Positions 33,560 through 43,693 of a stretch of DNA of 64,000 nucleotides are shown one piece after another. The notes under the pieces were generated by a model. That model saw only the letters and a list, made by a program, of their open reading frames with translations. It had not been told where the DNA came from and made no database searches. Origin of the DNA: Apricaphanius iberus (Eukaryota > Chordata > Actinopteri > Cyprinodontiformes > Aphaniidae); NCBI GenBank assembly GCA_028564705.1, contig JAPXFQ010000189.1:1267501-1331500 (forward strand). Reading direction: 5' to 3'. The position numbers and the translations under genes were made by a program. Position 1 is the stretch's first letter, and every line of letters begins with the position of its first letter.

Positions 33560-34330
33560 TCTATCTAGTTAAATGTCTGAGAGCTTCAGCTTCTCAATCT
33601 GTCCATCCATTCCCAAAATCATGCACCCATCTCCTCTGTTCTCTCAAGCTAAGCAATGCCCCCCACGCCCCCTACCCTCTCAGTTCATTAGCGAGCTCCT
33701 CAGTAGCCTGTCATGGCGGATGTGCTCCATCAAAGCTGATCGACTCCCCGTTTTTCCAGAAAGATGTCGCAGGTTATCACGGCACGCTCAGATCTCCAGC
33801 TACGAGAGAAGCGTGACTGGCAGGACGTCTTTTGAAGACAGCAATTCCTCCACTGATGCCTCCCAGTTGGAAATTTAGAATCGTGTCTGCTAAGACACCG
33901 TATGCAAAGTAAATTAATGTACAGGGGCGAGCCCAACTAAACTCTCCTTTCTAAGAACGTCCAGGCCACTCAGTGCCTCGAAGGCAACCTTGCCTCCTTT
34001 GCACTCATCCCCGCTTTTCACCTTCTATTTTCATTCTACGATTTTGTCTTTTAAAACTGACAAGTGACCCGACGAGAAACTTTTAGAAGATTAGACCCAG
34101 TCCTACATCTGAAAAATCACAAATGACTTTCTTTAACATCTACAATGACATGCCGTAATCTGTGTACAGTTAGGGGGTGAGGGCGAACAAAAAGTGATAA
34201 AAAAAAGGGGTAGAGGGGATCACCATTAGGAGCTTCCCTTTCGACATCTTCAGATTATCATGCAAATGACATTATGGGTTACAATTGTACATCTTTGTAG
34301 AGGTAAAGTGTTCATTTCAGTTCAAAGGTT
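33560..34330. promoter_or_regulatory. Candidate conserved non-coding element cluster
   Basis: This is a long stretch of complex, non-repeat sequence between two transposons. It contains TCF-like ATCAAAG at 33729-33735 and TTCAAAG at 34321-34327, an octamer-like ATGCAAAT at 34260-34267, and 'cgtaatctgtgtacag'. The 101-codon frame at 33573-33878 has no domain or splice context. Enhancer function is inferred only from texture and presumed position upstream of tcf7l2. Confidence 0.33.
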
Positions 34331-34439
34331 GTGGCGGTATTCTACAGGGAGAAACATGGAAGGCGTGATGGAGATGAGAGATGATGAGGAGGAAGGGAGA
34401 AGGGGGTTGGTAAATGCCACTAAGTGAATTGGTTCTTTG

Positions 34440-34625
34440 TGTTTTATTGTCTCTTTGGCTGAACATCTACAGAACCAGATAATCTGCTGGGATTCCTTAC
34501 ATAGACAACTTTGTACCTGATTGGAATGTTTGTATAATTGTATTAAAATGACTCTTTTTGTAAAGTCCTTTGAGATGACATCTGTTGTAAATTGGTGCTA
34601 TATAAATAAACTGAATTGAACTGAA
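34440..34625 (+). repeat. L2-type LINE 3' tail, plus strand
   Basis: 'catctacagaaccagataat' through 'taaagtcctttgagatgaca' and 'ggtgctatataaataaactg' to AATTGAACTGAA is the 3' UTR end of the family also present on the minus strand at 23.3 kb. No coding sequence remains. The left edge is approximate. Confidence 0.75.
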
Positions 34626-34739
34626 CACATTACTTTTAGTTTAAAAATTCTGTCTTATTTGCCTTTTCACTTGCCTCTAAAGTTATCTACACTTAGTTGG
34701 TAACTAGAAGACTTAAAGTAAAAGTTAGGTTTTTTCTTC

Positions 34740-35591
34740 AACCTGGACTGGACCTTTTTTTTTTAGCAAATAATATGTTCAGTTAATCACCCATATAAGT
34801 TTGGAGCTACTTGGAGTTGCTTAGGATGAGTTTATATCCAGTTGCGATCAGCGTATATCTATATGATGGGAGGCAATCCGGACAGGAGATTTGCCGCTGT
34901 AATAAGGCATTATCTCCCCCGATACTCCTTCGTTTAACCATGTTTTGTTATGAATAGTTAGCAGTATTCCCCGGTGAGTCTCAGATATGCTAAGGTATTA
35001 GCTTCTGGGTGTGTTACAGGCTTTTAATGCAACTGATTCCAACTAACAATAACGACGATTTCGACAAAATACGTCGCTGCCACCCGACATTACAGCTGTA
35101 TTCTGCGTAGATTGCGCATATGGAGCCTGTGGAAACTGAACTTAGTCCAAATGATCATTCGGTTACAGTGGAATTTGGAAACCCAAAAAAATTGAACCAT
35201 GTTGATGTCTGCAGTAGCAAGTTCTGTCTAGCCGACCATGGTAGAGCACAGAGTGAAAGTCCTGCTCAGACTACAACCAGGATGGAGCACGGCAGTAGTG
35301 TCATTGTAATCATGCGATAGTGTACTTTTATTATTGCCTCTAAATCATCCTGGAAACAACATAATAAGCAATTCTGACCGATGCGAGTAATGATTAATAG
35401 CAAAACATGGTTAAATGGAGTTTTCTGGCAGAAAATGCAGGAAGCAAATCTCCTGCCCTGATTGACTCCTAATTATATGGATATACACTGATCGCGACTG
35501 GATATAAACTTCTCCAAAGGAGTCCAAGTGGCTCCAAACTGGTGTGGGTGAGTAAATGAGCGTAATATTTGCTAAGAATTAGGTCCAGGTT
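34740..35591. mobile_element. Palindromic long-TIR DNA element, copy B
   Basis: The left end AACCTGGACTGGACC (34740) and the right end GGACCTAATTC…, read as the complement of 'aggtccaggtt' (35581-35591), start inverted arms of about 290 bases that align with copy A. The unique centre (about 35030-35240) holds a 66-codon frame from 35120 with no recognisable domain. Being uninterrupted, copy B defines the element's size (about 850 bases). No clear target duplication is visible. Confidence 0.75.
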
Positions 35592-36300
35592 AGAAATAAC
35601 CCTCACATTTGTACACATCTCTCCAGCTGCAGAGGGAATTTAAAGCTGCTATACTGATTTTTTTTTTTTTTTTTTTTTACAAGCTAGTTTAAAAGATAAA
35701 CAGAGTCACAGAACACTCACCCCTCCCGTCGGCTATCACCCATGGGCCACGCCACGCTGATTTGGGAACACACATCACCACAGCAGATGGGAGATCACAA
35801 AACACCAGTTACAGTTCACTCCCCCATCTTTTGTTTTCCATGACCTCAAATGCCGTTTTTTCCTTTTGGGACTCTTGTACTTTTTCCTAAAGTTGAAGTG
35901 GTAGCAGCCAGCTGTTTCTCTTTCCCTGACATTATTGAGCAGAGGACCTCTACACCAGTGGTACTCTGTTGCAGTATGTGGAAGCATAATGAGTGGAGGA
36001 GTCACATAAATGCAGAATTACGTCCGTCCACTTAGTCAGACAACCAGATGATCCAATCACTGGATTTTTACTGAGCCATGTTGTTGGCTGAGGTTTTTAG
36101 ACAAATGAAGCAAAACTACTTTTTTTTTATCTCCAGAAAATATTTATAGCTATGCTGTTTTAAAGTGTTGATATGGTGCATTATTTTATTTTTTGAGCTA
36201 GCTTGTTTTGGAAATTCCGTATAACAGGTTTAAAGTGGTGACAAAAGTCTGTATTGAGTTAATATATTAATGTGAAAAACCCTTCCTGCCATTTAATATC
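35592..36300. other. Unannotated DNA with a T run
   Basis: A 21-base T run occupies 35658-35678. Overlapping opposite-strand frames near 35775-36035 have no domain. No transposon is firmly identified. Confidence 0.45.
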
Positions 36301-36319
36301 CTATATATTCTGTAGTAAA

Positions 36320-36333
36320 CCACCAGGGGGCTC
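36320..36333 (+). promoter_or_regulatory. CTCF-like core motif
   Basis: CCACCAGGGGGCTC matches the vertebrate CTCF core (CCASYAGRKGGCRS) at all but one position. One motif in 64 kb is not statistically strong, and such cores are sometimes carried by repeats. Occupancy is unknown. Confidence 0.35.
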
Positions 36334-38425
36334 CACTCACAACCAGACTACAGCTATTTTCAATGAAAAGATGTATTTGGTGCTCATCGTCTCTGTTGGA
36401 GTAAATCAAGTGATCATGATGTTGATTATGTTATTCTTAATCCTCCAAATTTGTGACCCATGAAGCGGACATGTTGATGGTCAACGATGAAGGAAGCTTC
36501 ATGTCTAACGTGTTACTCCACTGTTGTGGAACCTCCAGCTGCATCCCGAACTTGGGATGTACCTGGCGGTTTCATCTTCAGACCCCTTCTAAAAATGCCT
36601 AAAGCTGAATATTTTGACTGTTCAAACACAAAATATTATTTAACAAGCAGTGGAAGCCATCTTGACATTACAGCAGCAGCCAACATCCATGGTCTTCATT
36701 ATCTCTGCTCTTTAGGGTTCAGCCAATCAGTGGCAAGGAAGAGATTGGTCGTTCTGGATTGGCCAAATAGGCGAAACTTTTAATGGATAATTTGGAGTTA
36801 TTGTCCTCAGGAAAATTTGCTGCCATTAGACATCAGCCCACTGTATACAACCAGCTGATAAATGGATGGTTTCTGTATAGTTTCTTCTGCCAAAGAGTAA
36901 TTTTCCGTTACGAACAGGATAACTGGAACATGTTGCCAAAACAATAATATGAACTTGGAAGAGTCCACATTCAATATGGCTGCCACTGATTCACAACCAA
37001 GTGAAAGCCTTAGAAAATGCCCTGCTTTTGGCACCTCTGGTGTCCTATATCTACATGTGGGGATGTGTTCCTTCTGTATTTAAATGGTTACAACGATTGA
37101 TTCGTACTAATAACATTAGCAGATCCAAAAGGTTTCGGAAATTTAGACCAGAGCGAGTTTGACTCTGCCGTTACGTCAGTCCCTAATCCAAATTAAGCCT
37201 TTATACTAAATAAAAAGCAACATGAGCACAGGCTAGTAAAGCCTGTTAAAAAAAGAAATCCCCCCCCCCCAAAAGAAAAAGAACAAAGAAACAAACACCC
37301 ACACACACACAAAAAAAAAAAAACCACATGTAAACAGAGAATTGTACATCTATGCCCGTTTACAAGAAGCATACCTAGAAAACATTAGCCTTAGTCAAAG
37401 AGACTTAGTATTGGAATGCTACTGTTAATATCCATAGTTAATTGATCCTCAGTCATTCAAAAAACATCCAAACAATAATTTTGCAGTTTTTGTCAACGGT
37501 TTGAAAATCTTAAAGAATATTTTAAACATTTGCAATGCACCTAAATTCAAATCTACCGTTAAATCTACTGTTCACTACTTTGCTATTAAAATAATCAAAC
37601 CTATGTATGTTTACCCTCTAAGAAACAACTATTTTATTTTACTTTTTGTTTTTTTATTTTCCTGCATTACATGCTCCCCTACATCGAACCAACTCGTACT
37701 TTCCGCACACATTGCTTGGAAATTTCAGAGCGTGTTATTTTGCAGAACAAAGTATTGCTAAGTACAGCTAGGACATTCAAAGTATGCTTATCTTTATTTT
37801 CATCTGGGTTATTGCCTTCAGAGAGGGTTACTTGTATTCTGGGGAGCTGCAGAAAAAAAACCTCAGCCATAAGTTGTGGAAAATGCAAAGGTTTTCAGAT
37901 AATATGGCAACAGAAGGAGTACGGAAGCGAGAACCAGGGCAGACTAGAAAAAACAGATTTGGTTTTAGGCGTCTTGAAAAATAAAATCTGACCACTTCAG
38001 TCACATAAGTGGTGTTCTCTGCATATGGTCCAGAGTCTTTGCCACAGCCCTAGAGCAACAAGTAAATTCAGTGCACAAGCTTGTGAGTTAAAGACACACA
38101 AGTACTTTAGTCGTACTTAGCAATATTGTGTTATGGTAAATTAAGGCAGATACTGGGACATTTTGTTTTATAGAGGGTGGACAATATTTGAGGAGTTTGA
38201 TTGATTATCTATGTTTGACTTGATTGTTTATAGAATATATTATATTCTAGCTAGTTATGTTCATCTCAGATTTAGGCCTAAACTCTGAGGTCTCCTTTTG
38301 GTGACCTAATGCAATAATCTGCTTCCTACTGTACAACACTTTATTCCCTATATAGTGAACAGTATATAGTAAGTGTGTGAGTGAATGTTTGATGCAAATT
38401 AAGACAAGTACATAATGCTAATGCA
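36334..38425. other. Unannotated DNA
   Basis: No coding exon. The interval includes C- and A-rich low-complexity DNA at 37261-37325 and AT-rich sequence. Blocks at 36490-37040 ('aagccatcttgacattacag' and 'cattcaatatggctgccac') look like parts of a dispersed repeat, but I cannot name it. Frames at 37501-37991 overlap on both strands and lack domains. Confidence 0.4.
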
Positions 38426-38429
38426 ATAA

Positions 38430-39230
38430 CAAGTGCTTTAATCAGAAATGTTCAGCAGCACAGATTCTGACAGATATGTCAAAACTCAGGTTTGAAGCTG
38501 CATCGAATCTCGATCAGCATCACCTACGAATCCAAGCGCTCTGGCTCAATCTCAACCGCATCATCATAACCAACAGACATCTACGCATCTATGGCTGCAG
38601 TAGATTCCTGAAATAAATGGGGCCCATTGTCATTTCACTGTGAGCACAAACGGCAATAAAACGGTTGACAGCGCTGATGGTGCGAAAAGAAAAGACGGAT
38701 GAGAGAAAGGCAGCCATTCTGCTGGGAACTGGTGGCGTGTACTAACGGAGAACATGGCTCCTCTTCTAACAGCCATACACTGGATTGTGTGTCCTTTCTT
38801 CTTAATGGGGTGCATCCACCATACGTGCTGCGGCGTGCATGCACTCTTGTGTGCCTGCTGAATCAAAAATAATGCTCATTGTGGCCCTCAAACAGGGCCA
38901 TTGTGTGTGCGTTTTCTTTCTTGGACGGCTGTTGTTGCGGGCCCACTTTTATTATACGTGCGTGTTGATGTGTGACAGATGACAGCATCGCGGACACTGC
39001 CGAAGATGAAGTGAACCACCCTCCCATTGTGATCCCACCACTGGCGCTGTTTATGCAGTTTAAGACTCACCCTACTCAGGGGGGGAAGACAGCTCAAACG
39101 TTGCTTGTCATAATCTCTTGTCGTCTTAAATGGCTGACAAACATCAGGCTGTTTGTAATGGTGGCGCATCACCGAGAGTCCTTGTCTGGGAGGCTTCCTT
39201 TTACAAGTTTTACGTAAAACCTTGAAGAAA
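38430..39230. promoter_or_regulatory. Candidate conserved non-coding element cluster
   Basis: About 800 bases of unusually complex, GC-balanced DNA without repeats: 'caatctcgatcagcatcac'-like blocks near 38500, 'caataaaacggttgacagcg' near 38655, and 'gtgttgatgtgtgacagatg' at 38962-38981. The 81-codon frame at 38972-39217 and the minus frames at 38630-38866 and 38888-39172 overlap one another and show no domain. This is one of the better enhancer candidates by eye, but conservation is untested. Confidence 0.33.
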
Positions 39231-39559
39231 GGATGAGGGAGAGGAGGAAGGACTGCTGTGATCGGGACAGTGGATGGTACTGATGCAAATAGAGGTGGGC
39301 AATAATCAGCACTACAGGATCTCTAATGTGATGTTTATAATGTAAATGAGGAGCTTAGAATATCTTGAAAAAGTTAATCTATACCAGTAATTCACCTCGA
39401 ATGATTTGAACACGGAGGGATCTTATATTTTAAATAATGATTAATGCCTACAGCTCATGAAAACCCACAGCTCATTTCAACTTTAAAAACTGATTTGAAA
39501 ATGACTAAGTAGAAAAAAAGCAGTCCCTTAACATAACTGCATCAATGCAGCATGTCATG

Positions 39560-40375
39560 GAGATGAACTCCATGTGTCACTGCTGAGGTGTTGAGAAAGC
39601 CCAGGTTGCTTTAACAGCAGCCTTCAGTCCGTCTGGATGGGCTCTGGTGTCTCATATTCCTCTTGACAATACTGCCGTACAAAGATTTTCTTTGGGCTTC
39701 AGGGTCATCAGGCACAGCAATACTATGGCCAACTTTAGCAGGTTTGGGTCCAACAACATCTCCCTAAATCTCATCAGCAGAGGCACACATGAAAGTTATT
39801 TAAAACCAGAACCCCCCCCCCCCAAAAAAAACCCAGAATCATATCTGGACTAACTTTTACACCAGACCTCAAGCAACTTGGATTTTTGTGCCTCTCCACT
39901 CTTACTTCTTATTCTGTAACCTTGATTTGTAGGTTAAATGTTTAATTTATATTACGTTTTCTTCTTGGCCAATAAAAGACGATTCTTACGCAGTTTCTGG
40001 TTCACAAGCGTCTTCATTTAAGGAATTCAACAGCTGCTGTCCATGCTGTGGATATGTTGATGCAAGGTGGTTCTTATAGTTTTAGTACCTCAAAGTTCAT
40101 GAATGGGTTTAGCTTTACAGTCCTCAGAAGCCTGCATTTGTCCCACAGTTCTTCCTTCCACAGAACTTTTCATTAATATGTCAAGATATAGGGATCTTTT
40201 ACTGTTGAGGGTGCCAATAATTGACGGCTGTGCAACTGCCAAAACATGTGGCTATTTACAGAATTTTTTTTAACAGTGATGTAGGTGTAATAAATCTTTA
40301 TAATTTACTCCTTTTTTCAACTTAATTTACTGAAATAAATGAACTTTTGTTGATTATTTTCTAATATACTTGGAT
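39560..40375 (-). mobile_element. Tc1/mariner-type DNA transposon relic, minus strand
   Basis: 'ctggtgtctcatattcctct', 'cctcaagcaacttggatttt', 'tgcctctccactcttac', 'ttctggttcacaagcg' and 'cattcatgaa'-like blocks follow, in order, the antisense of a transposon common in fish. The right end 'ttactgaaataaatgaactt' with 'gattattttctaatatactt' is its terminal sequence. The transposase is fragmented, with C runs inserted (39811-39820). The superfamily call is from memory of the family and is less certain than the element itself. Confidence 0.55.
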
Positions 40376-41095
40376 GCAGCTATAAATCAGAGTACAGCCC
40401 AGCTCTATCAGGATGTACATGAAAAAGATGAAATCAGAGAATGAATGAATGAACTTCCAAAAGCAAACAGCAGAAGCTAAAAAAAAAAATCTCTTCTCAG
40501 ACATCAAATAATTAAACCACCCCCCCCCATCCTGTGGTGTCTGTATGGAAGACACGGCTCCTCCAGTCACTTAAGGAGGGTTAACACCCGTCTAAATTAA
40601 ATATTAAAAGGTGTCTGTACCTGCTGCTATTGTTGCCCTTTGGAATAAGATATTACCTATTTTTGACAAGTTTTCATCCTCAGCTTTCTGTGGGGAGACG
40701 CTTTACGAAAACCAAATCAGGCAATGGAGAAAATTATGGTAAGGTGTGTGTGTGGTGGTATGGGGGGGTTGGGCGGTGATTAATAATCTAGTTTGTATTC
40801 CAATGACACACGTCACTCAGTAAGAGACAGAAAGAAAGACAGGGATGGAGAGAGAAAGAGGACAGGTGGAAAAATGAAGGAGGAAAACATAAAAGCAAGG
40901 GAAGGAGAAAAATAGGAAAGATAACCGACGTCTGCCAGGGTTTCACATGACAGTGCTGCTGTTTAAATAATAAAACAGAAAAAGGGGCTCTAAACAAATC
41001 GTTATCTCTCCACCTCCATGCGTCCCCCCGCCTTCCTTCCCTCCGCCCCTTCCCCCCCCAAAAAAAAAAAACAACTTGTTTTAAAGCCATTTCTT
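40376..41095. other. Unannotated DNA with low-complexity tracts
   Basis: A GT/G-rich patch at 40741-40775, a purine-rich tract at 40820-40920 and a C/A run at 41050-41072 dominate. The 100-codon minus frame at 40788-41090 is read from these tracts and is not a gene. Confidence 0.5.
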
Positions 41096-41099
41096 AATG

Positions 41100-41345
41100 A
41101 ACATAATAGCTTGGTGCTAATAATGAAAAGAAAATAAAAACATCTAAAAACGCGGAGGGGCCCCCGAGTTGTCGCCAGCGCTCAATTATTTCCTTGTCAA
41201 GTGGGTCTGTTTTTAATGAGGCCCTGTGGGACTGACGTCTGTCAGTCAGCCCTGACTTTTTGACACCATTACAACTTCAAATAGAAGCCGCCGCCACGCT
41301 GCCTTCCACCGCTCGCTTGCTAGCTACCGCTCATCTGACAGGCTC
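41100..41345. promoter_or_regulatory. Candidate conserved non-coding element
   Basis: Complex sequence with 'cagcgctcaattatttcctt' at 41177-41196, 'gggtctgtttttaatgaggc' and a local palindromic cluster 'gactgacgtctgtcagtcag' at 41231-41250. It is unlike the surrounding low-complexity DNA. Texture suggests an enhancer; nothing else does. Confidence 0.33.
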
Positions 41346-41348
41346 GGA

Positions 41349-41374
41349 GGGGAGGGAGAGAGGGGAGGACAGGG
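41349..41374 (+). other. Potential G-quadruplex motif
   Basis: Four G tracts (GGGG at 41349, GGG at 41354, GGGG at 41362, GGG at 41372) are separated by loops of 1, 5 and 6 bases. This satisfies the G3+N1-7 rule on the plus strand. A long G run follows at 41411-41424. Folding is predicted only. Confidence 0.45.
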
Positions 41375-41785
41375 AGGAGGAGAAAAAGGTGGCAGAGAAG
41401 GTAGAGAGAGAAGGGGGGGGGGGGCAGATAGAGAGAACAGAGCACATCAGCACATACTGTACAGGCTGCACACACAGTACATTTAGACTGAGTGAAAGCG
41501 CAGTCACAGAGGGTCATTATCAGACAAGGTTTGTCAAACTACCCGGGAATCCAACCCCCCACCTATCTTCTTCCCAGTCCACTTCCTTCTTGTGCCTTCC
41601 TCATTTCTCCACTTTAATGATAAATCTCTGTAGGTCGACCCACGCGGGACGGTCAGAGGGACGCTATTTTGTTGGCCGTTAATTTGATGCTTTGAAGTAG
41701 ACGGTGACGCCGCAGATGGTGAGGGCCTGTGAAATGGAGGCCGGTAGGGGAGGGAGATTCTCAAGTCCATTTGTGTGTATGTGTG

Positions 41786-41844
41786 CGTATTTTTCTAAGA
41801 TATAGGGGTGCTAACACCCCCGTATCTTAGAAAAGATGAATACG
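41786..41844. other. Long imperfect hairpin
   Basis: TTTTCTAAGATATAGGGGTG (41791-41810) faces CACCCCCGTATCTTAGAAAA (41815-41834) with only two mismatched positions and a 4-base loop. Outer CGTAT/ATACG arms (41786-41790, 41840-41844) extend it past a 5-base bulge. It may be a remnant MITE, a small-RNA hairpin, or chance palindromy. There is no evidence of transcription. Confidence 0.5.
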
Positions 41845-41934
41845 GCCCTGAAAAACAATAGTAAATGTCTTCACATGGAACCAGCGAACCAACGACAAGA
41901 GACAGTATTTACGGTGAGAGTGTGTGCGCTTACA

Positions 41935-43693
41935 TACAGCGCCTTGTAGAAAGTAGTCATACCCCTTCCACTTTTTGCCATTTTATCCCATAACAACCAC
42001 AAACCTCACTGTTTTGTTGGGATTACATGAATTAGACAGACACAAAGTAGTGCATTTTTTACAATTAATAACCTGAAAACCTGCTCTATGAGGGCCTATG
42101 AGTTGTTTTTAAATATTTTTTTAAGAGAACAATTAGGGAGCAAACAGCATGGCGAAGACCAGGGAACACAGCTCAGGGAATGGTTTAAATCAGGAAGGAT
42201 TAGGCTAAGAAAACACCATCCCCATCTTTGAACAACTCTTAGCTCTCTATTAATTAGAGAAGTAGTCAACAGCACGGTGACTATTGTAGAGAAGTTGTAG
42301 AGATCCACACCTCTATTGGGAGAATCTCTCAATAGCACAACTGTTAGTTTTCCCTCTACATGGAAGAGTTTTGAAAAGAAAAAATCTGGATGAAGGCGCT
42401 GTGGTCAAATAGAGCTATACTGTATACAAACGTTTTGACTTTGTGGACAAAAACAATTCACAATCTCCTGCAAACACAATGATCATTATCAAACAATGTG
42501 GTGGCAGCATCATGCTAAGGGAGATGAGTCTTTATTTGTAATATTCTTTTTTTTAATAAATTTTTTTACTTTTCCCATTTTAAATTCGACTTTGTCTGGA
42601 TTACATGCAAAAACCCTGTGGGAAATTGTCACAACACCCCAACACATTACACAGACACGCCGTGGTGGCAGCATCATGCTGTGGGGGATGCTTTTCCTCA
42701 ACAAGGACAAACACAATGCAAACTGCTGATTTCAGATTTTTGTTTAAAAATGTCTAAAAACAATTTTTTTCTTCAATTTCAGTATTATACAGGTCATATA
42801 CAGGTAGCTCTAAATCCAGACTTTTTAGGGCTTGTAAAATAACAGACTTTATTGCAAAAATACTAATAATTGAACAGAGTTGTTAATCATTAATATTAAA
42901 CTAGTTATTAAATTATTTTGCAATAACTGAGTCTGAGAACACAGCCTAGAAGGTTCCATTTAATCTCTTGTAGCTCAGAGTGGAGGGTAACCACTACAGC
43001 CCGCTGTTGGTGTGTCCTTGCTAGCGCCACTCTCAGGTGGTTGCGTTGGGGAGGGATGTCCTCCTAAGTGTTTTAGGTACCAAAGTTGCTCCCGCTGTCA
43101 TAGCAGCAGCTTTAGGACAAAAACTGGCAAATGATCGCTGTGGATGTTCATGTACTGAGGCAACATAAATCTTTTTACAAAATGCACAGTAAGCTTCTCT
43201 GGTTGTTTTCTGCCACAGGCTTCAGCCACTGCTTCAAATCCTCAATGTCTAGTCAGGAATAAGCATATTTACACTTCCCCAGAGTACTGAATTGCTAAAC
43301 AGCACTTCAGTATAAATTGGTGGCATACGTCATATCGACAAAGGCATCTCTAGTAATAATGTATAAAGTCACGTTGTCTGGACACTCGAGCAAACAGCTA
43401 TCAAAACAATTAACAATTGTTAGATTGTATTACTGCGATGCATTTATTTTAATAGATAAACTTTTTTTTTTTTTTATCGAATTACTAACCAAATTTAAGA
43501 CTTTTTAAGTGTCTTACTTTCCCTTAAAATCACTTCATAATACTTTTCAACACCCATCAGACACCCTTTTATAAATTTCTTTATGTGGTTTTATCCCATA
43601 TGATCCCACAAAATGCACTTAAATTTGTGGCTATAATGTGAGGGAAAGGAAAAAGAAATTCTGTGGGTATAAATACTTTCACAAGGCAACATA
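41935..43693 (+). mobile_element. Tc1-like transposon with both ends, decayed
   Basis: The left end 'tacagcgccttgtagaaagt' with 'agtcatacccctt' and the right end 'gggtataaatactttcacaa' with 'ggcaacata' form decayed inverted repeats of a common fish Tc1-like family. Internal blocks follow the transposase: 'atggcgaagaccagggaaca' (42151-42170), 'gagaagttgtagagatccac' (42291-42310), 'ggtcaaatagagctatac', and the hallmark 'gtggtggcagcatcatgct' twice (from 42500 and from 42662). Sequence after 42780 is largely unrelated, so the 3' half has been replaced. Stops throughout make it inactive. Confidence 0.82.

Noticed and set aside
33573..33878. 101-codon frame in the complex block at 33.6 kb
   Set aside because: There is no domain, and a 68-codon minus frame overlaps part of it. 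Complexity here looks regulatory rather than coding.
38972..39217. 81-codon frame starting MTDDSIADTAEDEVNHPP, considered as a real N-terminus
   Set aside because: The acidic start is suggestive, but the rest is unstructured with no domain, and a 94-codon minus frame overlaps it. No donor site gives a sensible exon.
41260..41682. 140-codon plus-strand frame
   Set aside because: It covers GA-rich and poly-G sequence with a Glu/Arg-rich middle, and no domain or splice context. It is better explained by low complexity.
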